Part shown: positions 1 through 6,295 of the stretch, piece after piece
Position numbering within the stretch: position 1 is the stretch's first letter
Layout: every line of letters begins with the position of its first letter
Origin: CAYSLZ01 sp964547295
GTDB lineage: Bacteria; Patescibacteriota; Microgenomatia; UBA12405; JAHJSD01
DNA length: 21,805 nucleotides
Direction: 5' to 3'
NCBI GenBank assembly: GCA_964547295.1
Contig: CAZJMH010000007.1
Span: 1-21,805 of the forward strand
Made by a program: the position numbers and the translations under genes
Notes under the pieces: model-generated
What the model saw: the letters and a program-made list of their open reading frames with translations, nothing else
What the model was told of the DNA's origin: nothing
Databases searched by the model: none

Positions 1-172
1 AGTATTAGCCCCAATTTCTTGGGGTTATTCTCCAGAAAAGGGTAGATTCGTACGCATTACTCACCCGTCTGCCATGATGTTCCAAGCGCAAGCGCCTGGT
101 ACGTCATTCGACTTGCATGCCTTAGGCACACCGCTAGCATTCACCCTGAGCTACGATCAAACTCTCAAATAA
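1..172 (-). rRNA. rrs: 16S rRNA, 5' part (runs off the left edge)
   Basis: The complement of this stretch reads as the 5' domain of small-subunit rRNA. It has the universal GAGTTTGATC block (complement of 155-164), the CTCAG and GCAAGTCGAA-type segments, and the GACGGGTGAGTAA block before the left edge. Aligning GAGTTTGATC with E. coli position 9 puts the mature 5' end near base 172. The gene is read leftward, away from dnaA. Nothing downstream is visible, so its own 3' neighbours are unknown. The 23S gene at the other end of the window has no 16S upstream of it. Confidence 0.97.
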
Positions 173-287
173 ATTTTCTCTAGCTCCTGTCACAACCAAT
201 CCTGATAAAGTAGTGAACCGTGCTTGTTCTGGTTCACTATTGACTTAACCGTGTACCAATAAAATGATACGCGGCTGATTGCTGACC
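173..287 (-). other. 16S leader with two hairpins
   Basis: This is the untranslated leader between boxA and mature 16S. It contains a 9-position stem (249-257 with 266-274, loop of 8, one mismatch and one wobble) and a perfect 8-bp stem (212-219 with 231-238). The first stem resembles one at the same relative place in the 23S leader (19939-19963). No open frame of note is present. Confidence 0.55.
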
Positions 288-302
288 AACTTGTTAAAGT
301 GC
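288..302 (-). promoter_or_regulatory. boxA-like antitermination element in the 16S leader
   Basis: On the minus strand this reads GCACTTTAACAAGTT. It matches the rRNA boxA core (E. coli TGCTCTTTAACAA) with one mismatch across the last 12 bases. The identical 15 bases precede the 23S gene at 19894-19908. In known systems boxA RNA is bound by NusB/NusE, which protects rRNA transcripts from termination. Here it begins almost at the predicted transcription start. Confidence 0.7.
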
Positions 303-305
303 ATT

Positions 306-336
306 ATTATAATATCATCTTCTACCTAAAAGTCAA
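306..336 (-). promoter_or_regulatory. Probable 16S rRNA promoter
   Basis: On the minus strand a -35 box TTGACT (331-336) precedes overlapping -10 candidates. TATTAT at 309-314 gives a 16-nt spacer and TATAAT at 306-311 gives a 19-nt spacer. Transcription would start near 299-302, about 130 nt before the mature 16S. The 23S-side promoter at 19689 has the same TTGACT -35 box. Confidence 0.6.
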
Positions 337-340
337 TCCT

Positions 341-485
341 GCAACGGCGGGGCCGCTCCCCCGCACTTGCGGGCTCACTCATTGCTATATTGCCATATTG
401 CTATACTGTTATAAATATATTTTGACAATATAACAATATAACCATTCAACAATTACCTTTAAAAATATTATAGTAGAATAAGGTC
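341..485. other. Intergenic region between the 16S promoter and the glycosyltransferase
   Basis: A short GC-rich patch (346-373) holds two mutually exclusive hairpins: GCGGGG (347-352) with CCCCGC (359-364), or CCCGC (360-364) with GCGGG (369-373). An AT-rich stretch follows with repeated TTGCTATA/CATATTG units (about 381-408). TTGACA at 422-427 has no good -10 partner. A -10-like TAGAAT lies at 474-479, six bases before the start at 486. No coding signal was seen. Confidence 0.45.
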
Positions 486-1646
486 ATGAAAATTGCTATT
501 TTTACTGATTCTTATTATCCGCATATATCAGGAGTAACCACTACTGTCCACCAACAGGCAAAAATTCTTGGTCAAAGAGGACATAAAATTAAAATTTTTT
601 GCCCAAAATTTAAAAAAATTTCAGCAGATCCGATTAAACCAACAAAAAACGTTGATGTTGTCCGACTGCCGGCAAATCTGCCTTTTGCCGGCTATTCAAC
701 TCTCTTTATCTCTATTCCAACGGTAACCAAATCTCTTAACCAAATTAAAAAATTTAAGCCGGAGGTTGTTCACATTCATACTGAGGGAGGTGTCGGCTGG
801 GAAGGACTAATTTGCGCTAAAATTCGAAAAATACCAATTGCAACTACACTTCACACCTTTCTTGCCCACCAAGAGTATCTTAAAAATATCAAACTTGGCA
901 ACTTAGAAACCTTTCAAAAAATCGGCTGGAAATACATTTTGATGATTCACAATCAAGCGGAATTAGTTATTTGTCCGTCAAAAGCAATGCAAGAGGAAGC
1001 GGTTAAAAACGGCCTGGAAGCTAAAACAAAAATTATTGCCAATGGGATTGACCAGGAGAAATATAAATATAAAAATAAAAATTTAAATAAAAATAAGAAT
1101 GATAATTTTGAATTTATTTACGTTGGGAGAATTGCAGTTGAAAAAAGTCTTGATGTTTTAATTGAAGCATTTAAAAGTATTCATCAAAAACATCCAAAAA
1201 CAAAATTAACCATTATTGGCGACGGACCGGAGTTGCCCGACTTAAGAAAGTTAACCAATCAACTAAATTTAGCTGGAAGCATTATTTTTACCGGCCCTAT
1301 CCCCCATGACCAACTGATTAGTTCTAATTTAATTTCTTCAGCTGATGTTTTTATCACCACCAGCAAAACTGAAAATCAGCCGGTGAGTGTTATTGAGGCC
1401 ATGGCCTTCGGTTTGCCAATCATCGGCGTTGACGCCTTAGGAATGAGCGAACTTATTGGCCATCAGAAAAACGGCTTCTTGGCTCAGCCGGATAAGCTAA
1501 AAGAAGTTGTCAAATACGCCAACCAATTGATTAAGTCACCAGAATTAGCCAAAAAAATGGGCCGGAAGTCTCGGCAATTAGTCAGCAGGTTTTCATTAAT
1601 TAAAACCGCTGAAAAACTAGAAGACGCCTATCAAAAAATTTCATAA
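486..1646 (+). CDS. GT4-family glycosyltransferase
   Basis: This is a retaining GT-B fold glycosyltransferase of 386 residues, the usual length for GT4. The N-terminus (residues 1-40) has the acceptor-side pattern of a strand, then SGVTTTVHQQAKIL. The nucleotide-sugar domain starts near IYVGRI (residue 211) and carries the GT4 E-x7-E signature at E296 and E304. The HTFLAHQEYLKN stretch (123-134) recalls diacylglycerol glucosyltransferases and PimB-like mannosyltransferases, so a cytoplasmic-face lipid or cell-surface glycan role is plausible, but donor and acceptor cannot be read. Residues 192-207 are a Lys/Asn/Tyr low-complexity run encoded by an A/T repeat between the two domains. The gene converges with the next glycosyltransferase with one base between the stop codons. 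AAGG lies 2 nt before ATG, too close for a normal ribosome site, so a leaderless start is possible. Confidence 0.9.
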   Translation: MKIAIFTDSYYPHISGVTTTVHQQAKILGQRGHKIKIFCPKFKKISADPIKPTKNVDVVRLPANLPFAGYSTLFISIPTVTKSLNQIKKFKPEVVHIHTEGGVGWEGLICAKIRKIPIATTLHTFLAHQEYLKNIKLGNLETFQKIGWKYILMIHNQAELVICPSKAMQEEAVKNGLEAKTKIIANGIDQEKYKYKNKNLNKNKNDNFEFIYVGRIAVEKSLDVLIEAFKSIHQKHPKTKLTIIGDGPELPDLRKLTNQLNLAGSIIFTGPIPHDQLISSNLISSADVFITTSKTENQPVSVIEAMAFGLPIIGVDALGMSELIGHQKNGFLAQPDKLKEVVKYANQLIKSPELAKKMGRKSRQLVSRFSLIKTAEKLEDAYQKIS

Positions 1647-1647
1647 G

Positions 1648-2757
1648 TCAAATTTTATTCCTAACAAAATCCTTAATTTCTTTTTTAAATCTGTCTTTGG
1701 AAAACTTTTCTGCCCATTGACGGCAGTCTGCTGATGAAAAAATAGTTTTTTCAAATTTTTTGATTGCCTTTATTAATGAATCGACTGTCGGTTGGTCAAA
1801 AAAGACACCAGTCTTCTCTTCAACCACCGTCTCTAAATAACCTCCACCCCGGTAGGCAATTACCGGCGTTCCAGCCATCATCGCCTCAACCGGTGTCATG
1901 CCAAAATCCTCGTCAGTCGCCAAAACAAAAAAGCCTTTTGCCTGAGTATAAAGCTCAGCCAGTTTTTGGTCAGAAACATAACCCAAAAACTCGACTTTAT
2001 CTCCAGCCATCTGACGCAATCTTTTTTCTTCTTGGTTCCATCCAGCCGGCTGGCCGGCAATTTTTAAGTTTAAGCCTAACTGATTAACTGCTTTAATTGC
2101 CAGCTCAAATCCTTTTCCGCCAACAATACGGCCGATGATTAAATAAAAATCCTCTTTTGGCACGTCCGGGTAATCCAGCTTTTCAATTGGCGGATAAATT
2201 ACAGCCGATTGACGCCGGTAAAATTTCTTTATCCGGCTGGCAACATTTTTAGAATTGGCAACAAAATAATCAACTCTTTGGGCAGCTCGAAAATCATATA
2301 GGCGTAAAAAGTGGCCAACTAAGGCAGCGTAAATTCTGACCGTCAAATACTTTTGGAGTTCAACCGAAGTCGGATATCCATACAACCATCTTGGCGGCGT
2401 GTGGCAGTAACAAATTTCAACCGCCTTGCCCTTATTTTTAAATCCTTTGGTGATATACCAACTGGCGGACGAAATAACCAAGTCATAGCTTGAAAAGTCA
2501 AAACTATTCCAAATTAATGGAGTTAAAAAACGCAAAGGACTATGCAGTTTACCAGAAGCAAAGCCGGGAATTTTTTGAGCCCAAGACGGTCGAACATCTT
2601 TGTTTTTAAACCGCTGATACGCAGATGAATCTTGTTTATAAAAAGCAGTATAAATCGGGGCTTCCGGCCAAATTTCAGAAAGAGCCAGCAAAACACGCTC
2701 GGCTCCGCCGAATTCATTAAGATAGTCGTGAACGAGCGCTACGCGTAAATTTTTCAT
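1648..2757 (-). CDS. GT4-family glycosyltransferase (mannosyltransferase-like)
   Basis: This 369-residue GT-B enzyme starts with VHDYLNEFGGAERVL (9-23), a typical GT4 N-terminus for O-antigen and capsule mannosyltransferases. CYCHTPPRWLY (117-127) is a further subfamily mark. The donor-binding half begins at IIGRIVGGKGFELA (207-220). The catalytic E-x7-E signature is E283 and E291 within DEDFGMTPVEAMMAGTPVI. The substrate is not deducible; surface polysaccharide synthesis is the likely role. The stop is TGA, confirming that TGA terminates here. The gene follows the exonuclease on the same strand after 62 bp containing a long hairpin. It converges with the plus-strand glycosyltransferase, so the two GTs are not one operon. 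Confidence 0.9.
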   Translation of the reverse strand: MKNLRVALVHDYLNEFGGAERVLLALSEIWPEAPIYTAFYKQDSSAYQRFKNKDVRPSWAQKIPGFASGKLHSPLRFLTPLIWNSFDFSSYDLVISSASWYITKGFKNKGKAVEICYCHTPPRWLYGYPTSVELQKYLTVRIYAALVGHFLRLYDFRAAQRVDYFVANSKNVASRIKKFYRRQSAVIYPPIEKLDYPDVPKEDFYLIIGRIVGGKGFELAIKAVNQLGLNLKIAGQPAGWNQEEKRLRQMAGDKVEFLGYVSDQKLAELYTQAKGFFVLATDEDFGMTPVEAMMAGTPVIAYRGGGYLETVVEEKTGVFFDQPTVDSLIKAIKKFEKTIFSSADCRQWAEKFSKDRFKKEIKDFVRNKI

Positions 2758-2774
2758 CTTTTTATTGATTCGTC

Positions 2775-2812
2775 ACACCATCCGAGGAGTACTCCACACG
2801 CCTCGGAGGTGT
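2775..2812. other. Long hairpin between exonuclease and glycosyltransferase genes
   Basis: ACACC-A-TCCGAGG (2775-2787) can pair with CCTCGGAGGTGT (2801-2812), giving 12 bp with one bulged A and a 13-nt loop. There is no T-tract directly after it on either strand, so it is not a clear intrinsic terminator. It may separate or process the exonuclease-GT transcript. Confidence 0.5.
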
Positions 2813-2819
2813 AACTTCG

Positions 2820-3728
2820 CTAAATCAGCGACAACTGATTCTCTGTCCTACCGGAATCAAATTTGTCTTCAATCCGGCGGACGAGTGACCGAAAATTTAA
2901 ATTTTCTAAAGAATTTTTTAGTCTAATCAACTTTTGGTCAGTAAACTCAGCTTTTTCCCAATCAACATCTACCGGGGCATCAGTAACAATTCTGGCTAAT
3001 TCATAAGACAACTGAGCTGATTCTTGCCCTTTTTTTAATTTATCCCTAACTGATCCAGCAATTTCATCAAGATTGGCATATATTTCTTGATAAGAGTCAT
3101 ATTTTTCAAAAAGCTTTTCAGCGGTTTTCGGCCCGATGCCGTAAACGCCGGGATAATTATCTGAAGCATCACCAACTAACGCTTTGTAATCAACTACTTG
3201 ATCCGGCTTCACTCCCAATTTTTCTTCCACTTCCGCTGACCCAACTAACTCTCCGCCGGTAATACCCCGGCCGAGCAAATACAGGGTAGTCTTATCATCA
3301 ACCAATTGCATCAAATCCTTATCCCCGGTTACAATTATTGAATTAGCTTTTAGCTGTGAGCTGTTAGCTTTTAGAGCAATCGTCCCCGCCAAATCATCTG
3401 CCTCGTAACCTTCAATCATTTTCATTGAAATTTTTGCCTCTTCAACTGTTTCTCTGGTTAAATTAATCTGGCTTTTCAATTCCTCGTCCATTTTTGGCCG
3501 ATGAGCTTGATATCCAATAAAGTTCTCGTGTCGAAAAGTAGGCCCAGGGGCATCAAAACAAGCAACTAAAAATTTCGGCCTGAGTTCATCTATCGCTGAA
3601 AGAAGCATTGAAAAAAAACCATAAACAGCATTTACCGACTTACCTCTTTGAGTCAAACTATCTTTTGGCAGAGCGTGATAAGCCCGATGAAGCAAGGCGT
3701 GGGAATCAATAATTACTAGTTTCGACAT
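2820..3728 (-). CDS. Stand-alone 5'-3' exonuclease (FEN / PolA N-terminal domain)
   Basis: The product of 302 residues matches the 5' nuclease domain of DNA polymerase I, a metal-dependent flap nuclease that removes RNA primers and 5' flaps. Visible metal ligands are D8 in VIIDSHALLHRAYH, E109/D111/D112 in GYEADDLAG, D136/D138 in VTGDKDLM, and D187/D190 in VGDASDN. The helix-3-turn-helix is NYPGVYGIGPKTAEKLFEKY (191-210). The protein ends after the C-terminal SAM-like region with no polymerase domain, and no polymerase frame follows. Residues 119-130 contain KANSSQLKANS, encoded by a 21-bp-period repeat between otherwise conserved blocks. The ATG lies 5 nt after a TATAAT box (3734-3739), so the mRNA is probably leaderless. 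Confidence 0.92.
   Translation of the reverse strand: MSKLVIIDSHALLHRAYHALPKDSLTQRGKSVNAVYGFFSMLLSAIDELRPKFLVACFDAPGPTFRHENFIGYQAHRPKMDEELKSQINLTRETVEEAKISMKMIEGYEADDLAGTIALKANSSQLKANSIIVTGDKDLMQLVDDKTTLYLLGRGITGGELVGSAEVEEKLGVKPDQVVDYKALVGDASDNYPGVYGIGPKTAEKLFEKYDSYQEIYANLDEIAGSVRDKLKKGQESAQLSYELARIVTDAPVDVDWEKAEFTDQKLIRLKNSLENLNFRSLVRRIEDKFDSGRTENQLSLI
3343..3374 (-). repeat. In-frame direct repeat inside the exonuclease gene
   Basis: Two identical 11-bp units, TTAGCTTTTAG on the plus strand (3343-3353 and 3364-3374), are 21 bp apart. They encode KANS twice in the exonuclease. The AGCT-rich style is that of short intergenic repeats rather than of the surrounding coding sequence. Confidence 0.7.
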
Positions 3729-3733
3729 ATACT

Positions 3734-3739
3734 ATTATA
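3734..3739 (-). promoter_or_regulatory. -10 box of the exonuclease gene
   Basis: On the minus strand this reads TATAAT, followed by AGTAT and then the ATG of the exonuclease. smpB has the identical arrangement TATAATAGTATATG at 16908-16921. A start 6-8 nt after the -10 box would fall on or next to the ATG. Confidence 0.55.
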
Positions 3740-3880
3740 TACAATATTTAAAACGGATTTGAACAAACGTCCAGTTTAAGTAACCAACGCACTGCCTCAA
3801 ACAACAAATTCCCTTATCAACGACCAACTGAAAACAAATTTGCCTAACTTATTTGGAGAATGCTCTTTGTAACTGCTATA

Positions 3881-4492
3881 ATGAATGTGAGTGTGGCTGA
3901 CAAAAAGAACAAAACCTCAATCAAAATCATCGCACTAATCCTTGTCTTATTATTTTTGACCTTTTTAGCAGTATATTTAATCAACAAAAACAAAGTTTTA
4001 GAGAATAAAAGTTGGAAAACATACAAAAACGAAACCTTTGGCCTTCAAATAAAGTATCCGCGTGATTACCTTGTTACAGACTCCGATCAAAGTAAAATAA
4101 GAATAATTCCCTCTGAGTGGAAAAACAGCACATTAAATCATCCTTATTTAAGTGTAAACGTTGTTAAGACAAAAAAAACGATCGACGGCTGGGTCAACGA
4201 AAAAATTAACCAAAAACTCTCTTCAGGTTATGCTTCATTTGACGAAAATTGTTCTGTACATTGCGTCAGCCGAACTCCAAGTGAAACTTTCGTCGGCAGT
4301 AATCTTCGGGCTCTAGAATATTTTACCTGGGGCGTCAGCGGCGGGGACAAATACACAATAACCAAAAAACCCTCTTCAAATTTATTGCTAGAAATCACCA
4401 ATCACACGGCTGGTTCACGTGAATCCGGAAAAACCAAAATTCCCCAAACCATCTCTGATCAAATTCTTTCATCTCTCGAATTTGACAATTAA
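3881..4492 (+). CDS. Hypothetical membrane-anchored protein
   Basis: The frame is open from ATG 3860 (210 residues), but an extended -10 box (TG-C-TATAAT, 3874-3882) with a -35-like TTGGAG (3853-3858) lies inside its first codons. The ATGs at 3860 and 3881 would then be upstream of the transcript, and the true start may be GTG 3887 or GTG 3893, read leaderless. After a Lys-rich N-terminus there is one membrane span (IKIIALILVLLFLTFLAVYLI). An exported domain follows, beginning W-K-T-Y-K-N-E-T-F-G-L-Q-I-K-Y-P. This 'aromatic...FG...YP' opening is common in uncharacterised lipoprotein-like proteins. Two cysteines (ENCSVHCVS) could form a disulfide. I do not recognise a named family. It stands alone between the exonuclease and the secretion cluster. 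Confidence 0.7.
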   Translation: MNVSVADKKNKTSIKIIALILVLLFLTFLAVYLINKNKVLENKSWKTYKNETFGLQIKYPRDYLVTDSDQSKIRIIPSEWKNSTLNHPYLSVNVVKTKKTIDGWVNEKINQKLSSGYASFDENCSVHCVSRTPSETFVGSNLRALEYFTWGVSGGDKYTITKKPSSNLLLEITNHTAGSRESGKTKIPQTISDQILSSLEFDN

Positions 4493-4524
4493 TGGAATAC
4501 AAGGCACAAGTATCAAAAATCACC

Positions 4525-4648
4525 AGTTTCGACACATAAATATATAACAACTAATCCTCGTCATTCTGAGGTCGAAACTTCAACCGAAGAATATAGTTTC
4601 AAGGCGAATCTCCGCCCGAAACGCTTGCGCGTATGCGCTGCGGGCGCG
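4525..4648. other. Structured region upstream of the secretion cluster
   Basis: Two inverted repeats occur in this gap. AGTTTCGAC (4525-4533) pairs perfectly with GTCGAAACT (4571-4579) and encloses CCTC/GAGG. Further on, a GC-rich hairpin has CGCCCG (4613-4618) pairing with CGGGCG (4641-4646), with an inner GCGC-GTAT-GCGC stem. The second could end upstream transcription, although no T-tract follows. No gene was seen in 4493-4697. Confidence 0.5.
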
Positions 4649-4660
4649 GCCTGTCCCTAC

Positions 4661-4689
4661 TTGCCCATTATTCATACTTGGTCTATACT
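4661..4689 (+). promoter_or_regulatory. Promoter of the secretion cluster
   Basis: TTGCCC (4661-4666), a 17-nt spacer and TATACT (4684-4689) form a reasonable housekeeping promoter. The PrgI ATG at 4698 is only 8 nt after the -10 box, which predicts a leaderless or near-leaderless mRNA. Confidence 0.5.
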
Positions 4690-4697
4690 GAATAAGT

Positions 4698-5555
4698 ATG
4701 AAACATCATCCAGTACCACAGCAAATTAGCTCTTATGAATTTCGGCTTGTCGGCAGTATGACACTTAAGCAATTTATCAGACTGGCTGGAGGTTTAATCA
4801 TTGCTTTTATAATCTACCATACCCAGCTGTTTTTTTTAATTAAATGGCCGCTGGTAATCAGCTTTGCCAGTTTAGGCGCAGCACTTGCATTTTTACCTGT
4901 AAATGAGCAGCCTCTAGAAAAATGGATTGCTGCATTTTTTCAAAGCGTTTATTCTCCAACTATCTACACCTGGGAAAAGGAACTTAAAAGCCTTGAGTTT
5001 GAAGACCGAAAATTTAAACAGCCGGATGCAAGCGATGATTTTGACCTTCCTGAAGCTGAAGAAAAAGAAAAAAAATTAAAATCGTATATTTCTTCAATAG
5101 ACGAAGATGAGCCAGAGCCAGAGCCAGAACCTGAACCAGAACCTGAACCAGAGCCAGAGCCAGAACCTGAACCAGAGCCAGAGCCAGAACCTGAACCTGA
5201 AATTGAATTACCACCTCAAAAACGACCAAAGGCAACAGCTGAAGCCGAGTTTGGTGAAATTCCAATACCAGAACCGCCAAAAACACCAAACAAGGTAGTT
5301 GGCATGGTTTTTAGCCAAGAAGGAAAAATAGTTGAAAATGCAATTATAGAAATTCAGGACAGCAATGGCCATGCAGTAAGAGCTTTGCGGACCAACCGTT
5401 TAGGCCAATTTGAAACAGCAACCCCCTTGTCTAATGGCAGCTATCTGGTTACAATTGAAAAAGAAGGTCATAACTTTGATATACTGAATTTAGAAGTAAA
5501 AGGAAAAATTATTCAGCCCTTAGTTATCAAGGCGAAGCAAAATCAAGAATCATGA
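4698..5555 (+). CDS. PrgI/VirB3-like protein with Glu-Pro linker and C-terminal beta-sandwich
   Basis: This 285-residue protein is the first gene of the secretion cluster. Residues 1-100 match the PrgI family pattern: a short cytoplasmic start (HHPVPQQISSYEFRLVGSMT), two adjacent membrane spans (about 26-46 and 49-67), then a helical FPVN/EKW-type segment. PrgI is the VirB3 counterpart in Gram-positive type IV secretion and works with the VirB4 ATPase at the membrane. Residues 138-167 are fifteen Glu-Pro dipeptides, a stiff extended linker. Residues 200-285 look like a carboxypeptidase-regulatory/CnaB-type beta-sandwich (VVGMVFSQEGKIVENA... TNRLGQFETATPLSNGSYLVTIEKEGH). Fusions of PrgI with such domains are familiar in CPR genomes. 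The linker could let the sandwich reach away from the membrane, but its partner is unknown. Confidence 0.85.
   Translation: MKHHPVPQQISSYEFRLVGSMTLKQFIRLAGGLIIAFIIYHTQLFFLIKWPLVISFASLGAALAFLPVNEQPLEKWIAAFFQSVYSPTIYTWEKELKSLEFEDRKFKQPDASDDFDLPEAEEKEKKLKSYISSIDEDEPEPEPEPEPEPEPEPEPEPEPEPEPEPEPEIELPPQKRPKATAEAEFGEIPIPEPPKTPNKVVGMVFSQEGKIVENAIIEIQDSNGHAVRALRTNRLGQFETATPLSNGSYLVTIEKEGHNFDILNLEVKGKIIQPLVIKAKQNQES
5109..5198 (+). repeat. Glu-Pro coding repeat
   Basis: Fifteen hexanucleotide units encode Glu-Pro with mixed codons (gagcca, gaacct, gaacca). Higher-order 24-bp blocks of the order gagcca-gagcca-gaacct-gaacca recur, which points to growth by unequal exchange or slippage. Copy number may vary between strains. 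Confidence 0.9.
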
Positions 5556-5578
5556 TTTTTGATTCATAAATCAAGTTT

Positions 5579-6295
5579 ATGGATTTATTAAATATTGCCA
5601 TTAAAGGCACCAGTCAAGACCACCTACCAATAGAAGATATCCAAGATGATTTAGTAATTTTAAAAAATGGAACGGCAGTCATGGTTTTACAAACTTCTTC
5701 GGTAAATTTTGATTTACTTTCTGAAAGAGAACAGGAGGCAATGATTTATGCTTATGCGGCACTACTAAACTCACTTACCTACTCTATTGAGATTCTCATC
5801 CGCTCTACTGCCAAAAACGTGACTAATTATTTAAAAAAAATTGACCGTCAAAAAGAAAAAGCGCCTAATGAGCTCTTGAAAAATCAAATCAGGTCATACC
5901 ACAATTTTATCAAAAACGTAGTAGAAAAAAATAATGTTTTGACCAAAAGCTTTTATGTTGCCGTTCCTTTTTATCCAGCTGAAATGGGCGCGGCAGCGGC
6001 AGCCCAAACATCAATGCCCAGCATTCTGCCATTTTTAAAACCAAAGAAAAAAACATCACCAATTAGTCAGGAAAAGATAATTGAAAAAGCAAAAGCCGCC
6101 CTCGAGCCGAAAAAAGAACACTTAAGCCGCCTTTTTAACCGACTCGGATTAACTATAAAAAGATTAGAAACTAAAGAACTAGTCAGACTCTTTTATAAAA
6201 TTTACAACCCGGAGTCAACAATCGGCGAAAATATTGAGGCCCTAAACCAGCAGGGAGTAATGATTCATGGTCCTCAGCAAAGGAAAACCGAATAA
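5579..6295 (+). CDS. TraC-like type IV secretion protein
   Basis: This 238-residue protein lies between PrgI and VirB4 and is probably cotranscribed with both. The N-terminal half (residues 17-110) has the pattern of CPR proteins labelled TraC-like: a short strand block (DDLVILKNGTAVMVLQTSSVNF), then SEREQEAMIYAYAALLNSL and IEILIRSTAKNV, then long charged helices. This resembles the N-terminal non-ATPase domain of VirB4/TraC. No Walker motif is present. An Ala-rich spot near residue 140 is followed by a basic helix. It ends one base before the alternative VirB4 start at 6297. The likely role is a partner or detached domain for the VirB4 ATPase. Family assignment is from pattern only. Confidence 0.75.
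   Translation: MDLLNIAIKGTSQDHLPIEDIQDDLVILKNGTAVMVLQTSSVNFDLLSEREQEAMIYAYAALLNSLTYSIEILIRSTAKNVTNYLKKIDRQKEKAPNELLKNQIRSYHNFIKNVVEKNNVLTKSFYVAVPFYPAEMGAAAAAQTSMPSILPFLKPKKKTSPISQEKIIEKAKAALEPKKEHLSRLFNRLGLTIKRLETKELVRLFYKIYNPESTIGENIEALNQQGVMIHGPQQRKTE

Noticed and set aside
5109..5198. CRISPR-like array
   Set aside because: There are no spacers; the repeat is a continuous coding hexamer.
5014..5298. Two other frames through the Glu-Pro repeat (minus 5014-5289, plus 5107-5298)
   Set aside because: They read the hexanucleotide repeat as Leu/Ala/Val or Ser/Gln/Asn runs and are by-products of the repeat in the PrgI gene.
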